From: Thiomicrorhabdus xiamenensis
Lineage (GTDB): Bacteria > Pseudomonadota > Gammaproteobacteria > Thiomicrospirales > Thiomicrospiraceae
Length of the DNA: 64,000 nucleotides
NCBI RefSeq assembly: GCF_013282625.1
Contig: NZ_CP054020.1
Location: 124,001 to 188,000, forward strand
Reading direction: 5' to 3'
Part shown: positions 56,287 through 64,000 of the stretch, one piece after another
How the letters are laid out: each line of letters opens with the position of its first letter
How positions within the stretch are numbered: position 1 is the stretch's first letter
Notes under the pieces: model-generated
The model's input: the letters and a program-made list of their open reading frames with translations, nothing else
Told to the model about the DNA's origin: nothing
Databases searched by the model: none
Position numbers and translations under genes: made by a program

Positions 56287-56314
56287 TTTACATTTGATCA
56301 ATATTCAAGAAAAT

Positions 56315-56333
56315 AATAATAATTCGCATTAAG
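56315..56333. promoter_or_regulatory. Fur-like box 2 upstream of the siderophore receptor
   Basis: AATAATAATTCGCATTAAG matches the Fur consensus at 12 of 19 positions. It shares the 14-base core with box 1, 47 bases away. Either could also act on the divergent moaC gene, which starts 118 bases further right. Confidence 0.5.
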
Positions 56334-56450
56334 TTTAAGTTTTGTGTGAAAAGACGAGGTATGGAATTTTTAAGTGAGGTTGGATTTTTTAAGATCAGAG
56401 CGATGGTTTAGAATAGCGTGATCGAAATTCTGTTATCTAAAGGAAAGACT

Positions 56451-56954
56451 ATGTCGAATGCAGTAAGCGGCGAACTGACTCATCTGGATGAAAAGGGTCA
56501 GGCAAGAATGGTGGATGTCAGTGCCAAAGCGCATACCGAGCGGGAAGCGCGTGCTATGGCCGTGATTAATATGCTGCCGGAGACTTTGCAGATGATTGCC
56601 GAAGGAAAGCATAAGAAAGGCGATGTACTGGCGACGGCACGCATTGCCGGAATCATGGCGGCCAAGCGTACTCCGGATATTATTCCTATGTGTCATCCTC
56701 TGCTGTTGACATCTGTTAAGGTTGAATTGACGCCGAACTTCGAAAACAGTTCGGTCGAGATCGTTGCCATCTGTAAGCTGGTCGGGCAGACCGGTGTTGA
56801 AATGGAAGCGCTTACGGCGGCTTCGGCAGCGGCTTTAACCCTGTATGACATGTGCAAAGCGGTCGACAAGGGAATGGTTATCGACCAGGTTCAATTACTG
56901 GAGAAGAAGGGCGGTAAATCCGGTCACTGGGTGCGCAGCGGCGCGACTGCCTAG
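56451..56954 (+). CDS. moaC: Cyclic pyranopterin monophosphate synthase MoaC
   Basis: A 167-residue enzyme that acts after MoaA. Signature parts: [40 protein letters not shown] and [35 protein letters not shown] precedes the ATG at 56451; an upstream in-frame start adds a non-homologous tail. It lies 7.7 kb from moaADE, separated by moeA and the iron-uptake operon. Confidence 0.96.
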   Translation: MSNAVSGELTHLDEKGQARMVDVSAKAHTEREARAMAVINMLPETLQMIAEGKHKKGDVLATARIAGIMAAKRTPDIIPMCHPLLLTSVKVELTPNFENSSVEIVAICKLVGQTGVEMEALTAASAAALTLYDMCKAVDKGMVIDQVQLLEKKGGKSGHWVRSGATA

Positions 56955-56967
56955 GCGTTGTTCCGAG

Positions 56968-59304
56968 TCAGGTTTCTTCCCAGTGCAGTTCTGAAGAGAT
57001 ATTGCCTAATGACGGGTGCATTTTCTGCGGTTTGTCGAGGTAATATCCCTGTCCCATATCCACGCCCAATTCGCGGCAGGTTTCCAGAATTGCCTCGCTC
57101 TCGATGAATTCGGCAATGGTGCGTTTACCGAGCCCTTTGGCCACGGTTACCATACTTTCAACAAACAGACGGTTTTCCATGGAAGTGTCCAGATTCTGGA
57201 TAAAGGTGCCATCTATCTTTAAAACATCCACTTTCAAATGTTTCAGGTAGGCAAATGAGGCAAAACCGGTTCCGAAATCGTCCAGACAGACAGTACAGCC
57301 GATGTCGTGCAGCGCATCGATAAACTGGCTGGCGTCCTGGATATCGGCGACGGTTTCCGTTTCGGTGAGTTCAAACAGCAGTCGCTGCGGCTTGACCTGA
57401 TAAAAGGCAATCATTTTGGCGATATAGTCGGGTAGCGAGACATCATCGAATGAGCGTCCGGAAAGGTTGATCGCGATATCCGGAATGTTCGGATTCTGTG
57501 CCAGCATTTCGATACTGCGATGAATGACATAGCGGTCGATTTCGACGATCTGCCCATTTTTTTCTGCGATCGGGATAAATTCGTTCGGATGGACGAGTTT
57601 GTTCTCTTCGTCACGGATTCTGACCAGCGCCTCCAAGTGGCCAAGCTTCTGATCGTGGATATGATAGACGCCCTGAAAGTGCAGTTCGATCTTATGCTGA
57701 TTCAAGGCCTTGTTTATCGATTCAGCCCACGACAGTCGAGCCATTTCACGGTCGAGCCGGCTACTGCGCGGATTGTAGACGGTATAGGTGTTTTTCCCTC
57801 TGTCTTTCGCTTCATACATCGCGATATCGGCATGGGACGGCAGCATTTCCGGATCTGCGCTCGGATGCGGATAGAAGGAGATGCCGATACTGGTCGTAAT
57901 CCTTAACTGCTGGGAGCCGAATTGATGCGTAGTATTGGCCAGAGCGTTGATAATGCGTTCGGCGAGAAATTCGGCCTCTTGCTGATCGGAGACAATCGAC
58001 AGCAGGGCGAATTCATCGCCGCCAAGGCGGAATAACCATTCCTCCTTGCGGATATGGGTACGCATGGTATTGGCGACCAGAATCAAGGTTTCATCGCCGC
58101 GCGCATGGCCGAAGGTATCGTTAATCAGCTTGAATTCGTCCAAGTCGAAAAACAGCAGGGCCAGAAGCTGGTTGCGGCGTTTAGCAAAAGAGGCCATGCG
58201 AAAAATCTGTTGTTTGAAGCCGTGTCGATTATTCAGGCCGGTAAGCGGGTCGTAAGTGGCCAGTGTCGTCAATTCCTCTTCCAGTTCTTTCCGCTGGGTA
58301 ATGTCTTCGAACACCCAGAGGTTGCCACCACCGGTTTGCTTTTCTTCAACATCCATCTGCGTCTGCAGAATGACTCGGCCATCGGAAAGCTGGCATTCGT
58401 AACGCCGTTCGCCGACCTGGCGGGCATCAATTTTCTGCTCGGATAACACCTTCAGAGGTGAGCGTTTGAGAACATTTTCCAGTGGCTGGTGGTAGATGGA
58501 GATGGAAGGATTCAGTCGCCAGATGTCAAAGAAGGTCTGGTTGTGGTATTCGATCAGGTCGTCGGAGTTTTCGAACAGAATTCCGACATTCATGGTGTTG
58601 AGCAGGGACTCCATTCGGCTCTGTTCAAGTTCAAGAAGGTGTGTTCGACGCTGGATGGACTCGCGTAATTCGTCAAAACTTTGCCCCAGTCGGCCGATTT
58701 CATCGTGCCCCAGAAATGGAATCGGGCTTTGATAATCGCCGTTTAACATTTTCTGACTGGCGTGGGTCAGCTTGCGCAATCCTTTGGTTAAAAAGCCCAT
58801 TAACAGGGTTGTCAGAATGATGGTCAGAAGAATGGCCAGCGTCGTCAGAAAAACCATCTCCTGACGAAGCTCCTGTTTAAGTTTTCCGTACTGCTGCAAA
58901 CTTAAGCTGTAGACCAAATGGCCGACCAATTCGTCTGCAAGGCGTAACTCGATTTGTGCAAATTGAGTACCATTGTGCGGTTCCTGGGTGTCTTTTCCCG
59001 GGTTGTCTACGTGGGCAATACGGCGATTGTCGATATTGAGTACTTCAATGTGATCCAGACCGGGATGGTCTTTTATCAGCTGGTTCATGCGTTCAACCAG
59101 ACTGGCATAATCCTGATTGAACAGCAACGGGGCTAAAGCCGAGTTAAGAAATTCGCTGAACTGCTCTCTAACGTTTTTCTGCTCTTTATTCGAGAAACTG
59201 GTGATTGAATCGTTGATATTTAAAATCAGCAGAAACAGCAACAGGCTCAAAACCGCGGCGATGCTGATATTGATGCGGTTGGCGAGGGAGACGAACCATT
59301 TCAT
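56968..59304 (-). CDS. GGDEF-EAL protein with HAMP and PAS-like domain
   Basis: A 778-residue inner-membrane c-di-GMP enzyme. Helices near residues 12-32 and 150-172 bound a periplasmic sensor domain; a HAMP segment, a PAS-like domain (to about 345), GGDEF and EAL follow. The GGDEF site is intact (RLGGDEFALL), and so are EAL catalytic elements (LEALVRIRD, INLSG, ELTET, CLDDFGTGFASFAYL, KIDGTFIQ). It could make or break c-di-GMP. Its start overlaps the stop of the PhnD-like gene by 4 bases, which suggests that the binding protein delivers a signal to its sensor domain. Confidence 0.93.
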   Translation of the reverse strand: MKWFVSLANRINISIAAVLSLLLFLLILNINDSITSFSNKEQKNVREQFSEFLNSALAPLLFNQDYASLVERMNQLIKDHPGLDHIEVLNIDNRRIAHVDNPGKDTQEPHNGTQFAQIELRLADELVGHLVYSLSLQQYGKLKQELRQEMVFLTTLAILLTIILTTLLMGFLTKGLRKLTHASQKMLNGDYQSPIPFLGHDEIGRLGQSFDELRESIQRRTHLLELEQSRMESLLNTMNVGILFENSDDLIEYHNQTFFDIWRLNPSISIYHQPLENVLKRSPLKVLSEQKIDARQVGERRYECQLSDGRVILQTQMDVEEKQTGGGNLWVFEDITQRKELEEELTTLATYDPLTGLNNRHGFKQQIFRMASFAKRRNQLLALLFFDLDEFKLINDTFGHARGDETLILVANTMRTHIRKEEWLFRLGGDEFALLSIVSDQQEAEFLAERIINALANTTHQFGSQQLRITTSIGISFYPHPSADPEMLPSHADIAMYEAKDRGKNTYTVYNPRSSRLDREMARLSWAESINKALNQHKIELHFQGVYHIHDQKLGHLEALVRIRDEENKLVHPNEFIPIAEKNGQIVEIDRYVIHRSIEMLAQNPNIPDIAINLSGRSFDDVSLPDYIAKMIAFYQVKPQRLLFELTETETVADIQDASQFIDALHDIGCTVCLDDFGTGFASFAYLKHLKVDVLKIDGTFIQNLDTSMENRLFVESMVTVAKGLGKRTIAEFIESEAILETCRELGVDMGQGYYLDKPQKMHPSLGNISSELHWEET

Positions 59305-60143
59305 GGGGTTACCTCAAGCAGACCGACACCTTTGAGAAAACCGTCCAGTTGCGGCATATCCTGAGGGGTTTCCCGTCGAGTGCCTGTCAGTCCGGTGTTG
59401 GCAAAATAGGTTTTGCCTGCTTCGGTATTCGGAAAGTTCAGAAAAGCTTCCCTTAAGCGCCGAATGCGTTCCTGCCCGAGTTTGGGATTGACCATGACGG
59501 CAAATCCCGGAATCAGTTCGGATTTGAACAGCAGACGCAGCGACTTTTTGCCTTTCGGGTTGAAGTCCTCCCAAGCCGGTTTGCCAAAAGCGCCAAGAGG
59601 CTGAATTTTATTAATCACGGCAAGCATGGCGTTATGGTGCGAATTGGTTTCTATGACCGTGATGTCTTTTCCCGGTGTCAAGCCGGCATTTTGCAATGCT
59701 TGACGGCTCAAATAGTTCACTATGGCGCTTTTCGGCGGCATGATAATTTGCTGCCCTTTAAAGTCTTTTAACTGCTTTCCGGCGTTTTCTTCACGTGTTG
59801 TGATTACGGCATAGGACGAGTTGGCGGTAAAGCCGAGCCAGTAGTAACCGCTGGCCAGTTCAGCCAGACGTCCCATATGCGGAGCGCCCATGATGATGTC
59901 GTATTTCTGTTGCAAAATGCCTTGGTTGTACGATTTGAAGTCTTTGGCGCTGATCAGGTAGACCGGCTCTTTCAGAGCTTGCTCGAAATAGCGTTTAATC
60001 GGCTGATGCACTTTTGCAATATAGCTGGGGTTGGCATAGGGGAATACGGCAAAGCTGATATGCGAGGAAGCATAGGCGCCAGCGCATAAAGTGGCGAGAA
60101 AAATTGCGCTAATAAACTGAAATAGGGGGGTAAGCTGTATCAC
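59301..60143 (-). CDS. PhnD/SsuA-like periplasmic substrate-binding protein
   Basis: A 280-residue protein with a signal peptide (FISAIFLATLCAGAYA) and the two-lobed PhnD-type fold: FAVFPYANPSYIAKVHQPIKRYFEQAL, YDIIMGAPHMGRLA, VVNYLSRQALQNAGL and VINKIQPLGAFGKPAWEDF. Relatives bind phosphonates, phosphite or similar anions. No ABC permease or ATPase is nearby. Instead it is translationally coupled to a GGDEF-EAL sensor, so it may be a signal receptor rather than a transport component. Confidence 0.88.
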   Translation of the reverse strand: MIQLTPLFQFISAIFLATLCAGAYASSHISFAVFPYANPSYIAKVHQPIKRYFEQALKEPVYLISAKDFKSYNQGILQQKYDIIMGAPHMGRLAELASGYYWLGFTANSSYAVITTREENAGKQLKDFKGQQIIMPPKSAIVNYLSRQALQNAGLTPGKDITVIETNSHHNAMLAVINKIQPLGAFGKPAWEDFNPKGKKSLRLLFKSELIPGFAVMVNPKLGQERIRRLREAFLNFPNTEAGKTYFANTGLTGTRRETPQDMPQLDGFLKGVGLLEVTP

Positions 60144-60447
60144 GAATAGGCCAGATTTACTCGTAAAATGGATTTCAAAACAGTCCAGATTCTACCTTAG
60201 TTTTCGTACTGAAATAAACTAAGTTGCCTAAAAAATACCTGCTCTTACGATGGGATAACTCTTGGCGAATCAGCCGAGAAAGCGCTTCAGGTTAAGGCTT
60301 TAATATAAGATTGTGTTTATATTGTCCGATTGTTAGCGATCATTTGAGGCATGGCCTGAGATCGGAAAGGCTTCTTGAACGCGGTACTGTCTCCCTTCGG
60401 ATGTCCGGTATATTTCATCAGTTCAAGCAAAGAATGGAGTTGGAATT
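60144..60447. other. Intergenic region with divergent promoters
   Basis: 304 bases between the leftward PhnD-like gene and the rightward small secreted protein. It must carry both promoters. I see no reliable -35/-10 pair or inverted repeat in it. Confidence 0.4.
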
Positions 60448-60852
60448 ATGGGTGTTTTTTTACGCTTTATGCAGATAACGGTCGTGTATTTCAGCGTATT
60501 TTCCGGTTTCTGTTATGCGCAGGAGACGGTTAAGGTTCCGGAGCGGGATGTGATTACGGGTTATGTACTGACATCGAGCGAGAAAGAGGTCAGTAAACAG
60601 CTGAAAAAAGTATTCAATGTAACGATGCAAGTCAGGGTGGAAACGGTTTTGAAAACCAGCAGGCGTGTGCAAGCGAATCAAATCATCGATGTGATCTACA
60701 GCGAACAATATCCGGATAATAAGGTGGGAAAACCGTTTTCAAAAAGAAAAATTAAAGCGGGCGATCATTACCGTTTTTATTTGCAGAAGCGTTCAGAGAG
60801 TCATTATTTCATCTGCAATAAAATAGAGGAGATAGAGGGTAAAGAGGATTAA
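60448..60852 (+). CDS. Small secreted protein, unknown function
   Basis: A 134-residue protein with an N-terminal signal (TVVYFSVFSGFCYAQ) and a beta-rich mature part with alternating charged strands (FNVTMQVRVETVLKTSRRVQANQIIDVIYS). The family is not recognised. GGAG precedes the ATG. It converges on deaD and ends 76 bases before its stop. Confidence 0.7.
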   Translation: MGVFLRFMQITVVYFSVFSGFCYAQETVKVPERDVITGYVLTSSEKEVSKQLKKVFNVTMQVRVETVLKTSRRVQANQIIDVIYSEQYPDNKVGKPFSKRKIKAGDHYRFYLQKRSESHYFICNKIEEIEGKED

Positions 60853-60928
60853 AGAAAAACGGCCCAAGCCGGAAATGAATCCGACTTGGGCCGTTCAGGC
60901 GATTGCCATCAAGAAATGGCGGGCAAAC

Positions 60929-62689
60929 TTAATTGCGCTGTTTCTTGTGGCTTCTGCCGTTGTCCGGTGCTCTTCGGCTTAGACGCTTACGTCCGGCACC
61001 TTGTGTTTTGACTTCGGAAATTTGTAACTGCTGACCGCATACCCAGGCTTTTTTCAGGTCGTTTAAAGCTTCACGCGGCATTTTTTCCGGCAAATCAACC
61101 ATAGAGTAACTGTCTTCAATGGTCAGCTGACGGATAAACTCACTGTCCAGACCGGCTTCATTGGCGATACAGCCGACAATGTTACCCGGGCGGACACCGT
61201 GGGTACGACCGACTTCCAGACGGTAGCGCGCCATTCCTTCATCTGGCGAAGAGGATTGACGACGACGCTGGCGACGTTCTCCACCGTCACGATCACGATC
61301 GCCTCGGCCGCGACGGTTATCGCGATCAAAGTCACGATCACGGTCGCGTTTGGATACTTCTCGCACCGGCTTGTCTTCGATAAAGAAAGGAACGTCTCCC
61401 TGCATTAGACGAGCCAGTGCCGCGGCCACTTCGACAGCCGGAACATTCTGTTCGTTTTCTACCTGTTCGATCAGGTCTTGATAGAAGCCTAATTCATCCA
61501 TTTGCAGCGCTTCGACAATACGGTTTTTGAAACGTTCGATACGGCTGTCGTTAATCATCTGCGCCGAAGGCAGGTGCATTTCGGCAACTTTCTGTTTGGT
61601 GGTGCGTTCGATCGACGCCAGTAGACGGCGCTCGCGTGGAGTAACGAACAGAATGGCCGTTCCGGAACGACCGGCACGGCCGGTACGACCGATACGGTGT
61701 ACGTAAGATTCGTTGTCTTGCGGAATATCGTAGTTAACAACGTGACTGATACGCGGTACGTCAAGACCACGGGCAACAACGTCGGTCGCAACCAGGATGT
61801 CCAGTTTGCCGTCTTTTAGCTGGTCAACGATACGCTCACGTTGATTCTGTGCGATGTCACCGTTTAGAGCCGCCGCGGCATAACCGCGTGCTTCCAGTTT
61901 TTCGGCCAGTTCAACAGTCGCGTTTTTGGTGCGGACGAAGATGATCAGGCCGTCGATGTCGGCGGAATCGGCTTCCAGAATTCGGGTTAAGGCATCCAGT
62001 TTATGACCGCCGCTGACCATCAGGTATTTCTGGGTAATGGTGGTTGCAGTCGCAGTTTTCTGCTTGATAATCACTTCGGTCGGATTATTCAGGTAGTTGC
62101 TTGCGATACGGTGAATTTCTTTCGGCATGGTTGCCGAGAAAAGTGCAATCTGACGGCTGTTTGGCGTGTGTTCAAGTACCCATTCAACATCGTCGATAAA
62201 GCCCATGCGCAGCATTTCGTCGGCTTCGTCGAGAACCAGAAGTTTCAGCTCGTCAAGTTTCAGCGTGCCTTTGCGCATATGATCCATAACACGACCCGGG
62301 GTACCGACAACGACATGCACGCCGCGCTTCAAAGCGCGGATCTGCGAACCGTAGTCGGAGCCACCGTAGATCGGCAGCACGTGAAAGCCTTTCATATGGT
62401 GGGCGAAGCTCTGGAAGGCTTCGGAAACCTGAATGGCCAGTTCGCGAGTCGGCGCAAGTACGAGAATTTGCGGGTTCTTTTGACGGATGTCTGCATTGCT
62501 CAGTGCAGGCAAGGCAAAGGCTGCGGTTTTACCGGTACCGGTCTGTGCCATTCCCAGAATATCGCCACCTTGCAATAACGCAGGGATCGCTTGGGCCTGG
62601 ATCGGGCTCGGCGTTTCGTAACCGATCTCGCTGATCGCGGAAAGAATTTCTGGTTTTAGACCGAGGTCTTTAAAAGTGATTTCACTCAT
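60929..62689 (-). CDS. deaD: DEAD-box RNA helicase DeaD/CsdA
   Basis: A 586-residue cold-shock type RNA helicase. All helicase motifs are present: AQTGTGKTAAFALP, PTRELAIQVSEAF, TPGRVMDHM, LDEADEMLRMGF, FSATMP, and in the second domain FVRTKNATVELAEKL, VATDVVARGLDVPRI and HRIGRTGRAGR. A DbpA/CsdA-type RNA-binding domain and a basic Arg/Asp-rich region (RDRDRDFDRDNRRGRGDRD) follow. It aids ribosome assembly and mRNA decay. A long AT-rich gap upstream may hold a cold-shock type leader. Confidence 0.95.
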   Translation of the reverse strand: MSEITFKDLGLKPEILSAISEIGYETPSPIQAQAIPALLQGGDILGMAQTGTGKTAAFALPALSNADIRQKNPQILVLAPTRELAIQVSEAFQSFAHHMKGFHVLPIYGGSDYGSQIRALKRGVHVVVGTPGRVMDHMRKGTLKLDELKLLVLDEADEMLRMGFIDDVEWVLEHTPNSRQIALFSATMPKEIHRIASNYLNNPTEVIIKQKTATATTITQKYLMVSGGHKLDALTRILEADSADIDGLIIFVRTKNATVELAEKLEARGYAAAALNGDIAQNQRERIVDQLKDGKLDILVATDVVARGLDVPRISHVVNYDIPQDNESYVHRIGRTGRAGRSGTAILFVTPRERRLLASIERTTKQKVAEMHLPSAQMINDSRIERFKNRIVEALQMDELGFYQDLIEQVENEQNVPAVEVAAALARLMQGDVPFFIEDKPVREVSKRDRDRDFDRDNRRGRGDRDRDGGERRQRRRQSSSPDEGMARYRLEVGRTHGVRPGNIVGCIANEAGLDSEFIRQLTIEDSYSMVDLPEKMPREALNDLKKAWVCGQQLQISEVKTQGAGRKRLSRRAPDNGRSHKKQRN

Positions 62690-63338
62690 CGGGAGTCCTT
62701 ATCTCTATGGATATGACTTTGCCCGGAATATACAAGGATGGCGGTCAAATAATGGACAGCGCAAAGACTCAGTAGGGTTGCAGGTATTGTCGGCAACGCT
62801 GAATGAGGTACTATTCTGGGGCAAATCTGTGTTCATTAAAACGAGCACCTTTGCATCAAAACAGCATCGCATCATAACGAGGCCAGTGGCGTGGCAAACG
62901 GCTCTTGGTAGGCATTAATTTCAGTAGTCGACCGGCAAATCAAAACGGGTCGGGGATGTCAGGCTTAAAGATATTTAATAGCCGTATTAATGCGGGGGGC
63001 GAATTCTACTAAATCCTTGTGATAATTGCAAATTTTAGATATTGCTTCGGGAGAATAAAGGATTTATTTGGCCTGGAAAAGTCGGTGTTTTCGGCTGAAG
63101 AAATCGGAATGGGGTTTTTTACGACCTGTTTAAAGGGCGTTTTTGCCTTCATCTTTACCTTGTCTTTACCTTAAGTTGGTCGAAATAGGTCGTTCAATAG
63201 ACTTCAATCGATCTATTTCCCGGCCTTTCTATACAATTTGTGCAGATTTGCAGGAAGAAAGGCGCAAAAGCAGCATGTAGCGAATTCTATTTATTGAAAT
63301 CGATTAAAGGGAAAGTGTATGAAATCTTTATGATTTTG

Positions 63339-63361
63339 ATCAGCTTTAATGCTGATTTTTT
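63339..63361 (+). terminator. Intrinsic terminator upstream of the YjbE-like gene
   Basis: Arms ATCAGC (63339-63344) and GCTGAT (63351-63356) around TTTAAT, followed by five T residues. No gene lies directly upstream on the plus strand, so it may end a small RNA or act as an attenuator. Confidence 0.6.
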
Positions 63362-63376
63362 AGTAGCAATGCAAAA

Positions 63377-63382
63377 TATAAT
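63377..63382 (+). promoter_or_regulatory. Candidate -10 element of the YjbE-like gene
   Basis: A perfect TATAAT, about 110 bases before the start codon. The -35 region (around 63354-63359) overlaps the terminator hairpin and matches the consensus poorly, so activation by a regulator is likely. Confidence 0.45.
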
Positions 63383-63495
63383 GCTATAGACTAAAGCTGA
63401 ATTTATTTTTATTTAAGGGTTGGGTGTTTTTGCAGTTAATGCGATAAGGCGCAAAACCATTAGGTTGAGTTTTGATTTCTTAAGGGGATTTTGTA

Positions 63496-63762
63496 ATGAC
63501 TAAACTAGCTAAAATGACTTTGGCATCAGTTTTTTCCGCGGCTCTAATGCTTCCTGCGGTTTCTAACGCTGCGCCTGCTGGTGCAGCTGCTTCTGGCGCG
63601 GCTGCTTCTGGCGGCGCGGCTGCTGCTGGTGGTGGTGCTGCCGTTGCTACAGCCGGTGGTGTAGGGATTACTGCCGGTATGGTTGTTACTGCGGTTGCAG
63701 TTGGTGCGGTTGCTTTTGCTGCTACTGACGACAATGCTACTGGTACTACGGGTACTAACTAA
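63496..63762 (+). CDS. Small secreted Ala/Gly-rich protein, YjbE/GfcA-like
   Basis: An 88-residue protein with a signal peptide (LASVFSAALMLPAVSNAAP), a long Ala/Gly-rich stretch, one hydrophobic segment (ITAGMVVTAVAVGAVAFAA) and a Thr/Gly-rich tail (TDDNATGTTGTN). This composition resembles E. coli YjbE/GfcA, the first product of exopolysaccharide or group 4 capsule operons. The next gene starts like a YjbF/GfcB lipoprotein, which supports the assignment. A terminator separates the two genes. Confidence 0.65.
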   Translation: MTKLAKMTLASVFSAALMLPAVSNAAPAGAAASGAAASGGAAAAGGGAAVATAGGVGITAGMVVTAVAVGAVAFAATDDNATGTTGTN

Positions 63763-63795
63763 AAGTAGCGGTTTTAAATGTAACCGTTTCTTTTG

Positions 63796-63820
63796 AAAAG
63801 CCGCTTATGCGGCTTTTTTT
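63796..63820 (+). terminator. Intrinsic terminator between the YjbE-like gene and the lipoprotein gene
   Basis: Arms AGCCGC (63799-63804) and GCGGCT (63809-63814) around TTAT, with AAA before and seven T residues after. In a yjbE-yjbF operon this would set a lower level of the downstream genes. Confidence 0.85.
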
Positions 63821-63933
63821 ATGCATTGAGCAGGCCAAAGATTTGGTGCTGTTGGTAACCTCGGGTCTTTGACTGACGTTATAATTGCTGAAAGCCGTTA
63901 AAACGGGCAATCAATCCGCACTTCTGATATTTT

Positions 63934-64000
63934 ATGAAAAGAATTTATTTACTGATCCTCTTAGGCGTTTTTGTTTCCGGTTGCAGTTCAACTTCCGATA
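63934..64000 (+). CDS. Lipoprotein, partial, probably YjbF/GfcB-like
   Basis: The frame opens at ATG 63934 and runs off the window. Only 22 residues are visible: a basic start, a hydrophobic core (YLLILLGVFVSG) and the lipobox VSGC followed by SSTSD, so the product is a lipoprotein with Ser at +2, meaning outer-membrane sorting. Its place after a YjbE-like gene suggests YjbF/GfcB, a lipoprotein of exopolysaccharide export. The mature part is outside the window. Confidence 0.6.
   Translation, partial: MKRIYLLILLGVFVSGCSSTSD

Larger units (their letters stand above)
62690..63495. other. Long intergenic region between deaD and the YjbE-like gene
   Basis: About 800 bases with no credible gene. 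It holds a possible deaD leader on the minus strand, GAAATAG (63182-63188) and CTATTTC (63213-63219) as an inverted repeat, a terminator-like hairpin at 63339-63361 and a -10 element TATAAT at 63377-63382. Confidence 0.5.

Noticed and set aside
62676-62918. A rightward 80-residue frame overlapping the deaD start
   Set aside because: It has no ribosome binding site and overlaps the deaD start in antisense, and the sequence is not protein-like.

Overview
The window looks like chromosome of a free-living, sulfur-oxidising gammaproteobacterium, in the style of Thiomicrospira, Hydrogenovibrio or Thiomicrorhabdus. The basis is a soxC-soxD pair with strongly biased codons (44996-47414), next to molybdenum-cofactor genes, a periplasmic SoxW-like thioredoxin, a rhodanese, and many housekeeping genes of gammaproteobacterial type (hemCDXY, tmcA, mnmC, xthA, argH, aroE, hemB). 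This taxonomic reading is an inference. I see no rRNA, tRNA, CRISPR array, insertion sequence, integrase or prophage.

Layout. 1-1790: an ArsR-type regulator, cut by the window edge, diverges from an MFS transporter whose promoter overlaps a perfect inverted repeat. 1804-8768: a tightly packed six-gene MoxR/DUF58/DUF4381/VWA/VWA-TPR/BatD operon. 8781-9984: a small membrane protein, thioredoxin 2 and an unknown protein, all leftward. 10024-10934: a long AT-rich gap with hairpins. 10935-14828: two large, acidic, cysteine-free proteins. The second has a LapA-type retention module with a VAAG LapG-like site, a TEPP linker and six tandem 63-residue repeats. It is the most unusual locus in the window. 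14908-24198: an unknown gene, apt, argH, a SoxW-like thioredoxin, hemCDXY, a PilZ protein and a frameshifted pldA. 24259-35908: a flavin reductase, xthA, rhodanese, purU, tmcA/msrB divergent from mnmC, thiD, a CinA-like protein and a BaiN-like flavoprotein. 36164-44749: peroxiredoxin-glutaredoxin hybrid, gor, an AT-rich orphan, a PilZ protein, gamma carbonic anhydrase, aroE, an outer-membrane barrel, hemB and an unknown gene. 44996-50984: soxCD, moaADE and moeA, with two ModE-like sites upstream of moaA. 51123-56135: a peroxiredoxin, then a leftward iron-uptake operon (siderophore receptor, FMN hydroxyacid dehydrogenase, PiuC/YbiX) behind two Fur-like boxes. 56451-62689: moaC, a GGDEF-EAL protein with a PhnD-like binding protein, a small secreted protein and a DEAD-box helicase. 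63496-64000: the beginning of what looks like a yjbEF-type exopolysaccharide operon.

How the genes work together. SoxC is a molybdoenzyme, and the cofactor genes moaA, moaD, moaE, moeA and moaC sit within 12 kb of it. A LapA-type adhesin, two PilZ proteins, an active-looking GGDEF-EAL enzyme and a YjbE/F-like pair suggest that c-di-GMP-controlled attachment matters to this organism, but no Lap secretion or LapD/LapG genes are in view. Thiol redox functions recur: TrxC, SoxW-like thioredoxin, rhodanese, MsrB, Prx-Grx hybrid, Gor and a peroxiredoxin. Coordinates of genes and motifs are read directly from the sequence. Promoter, operator and terminator calls are visual matches, not tested.
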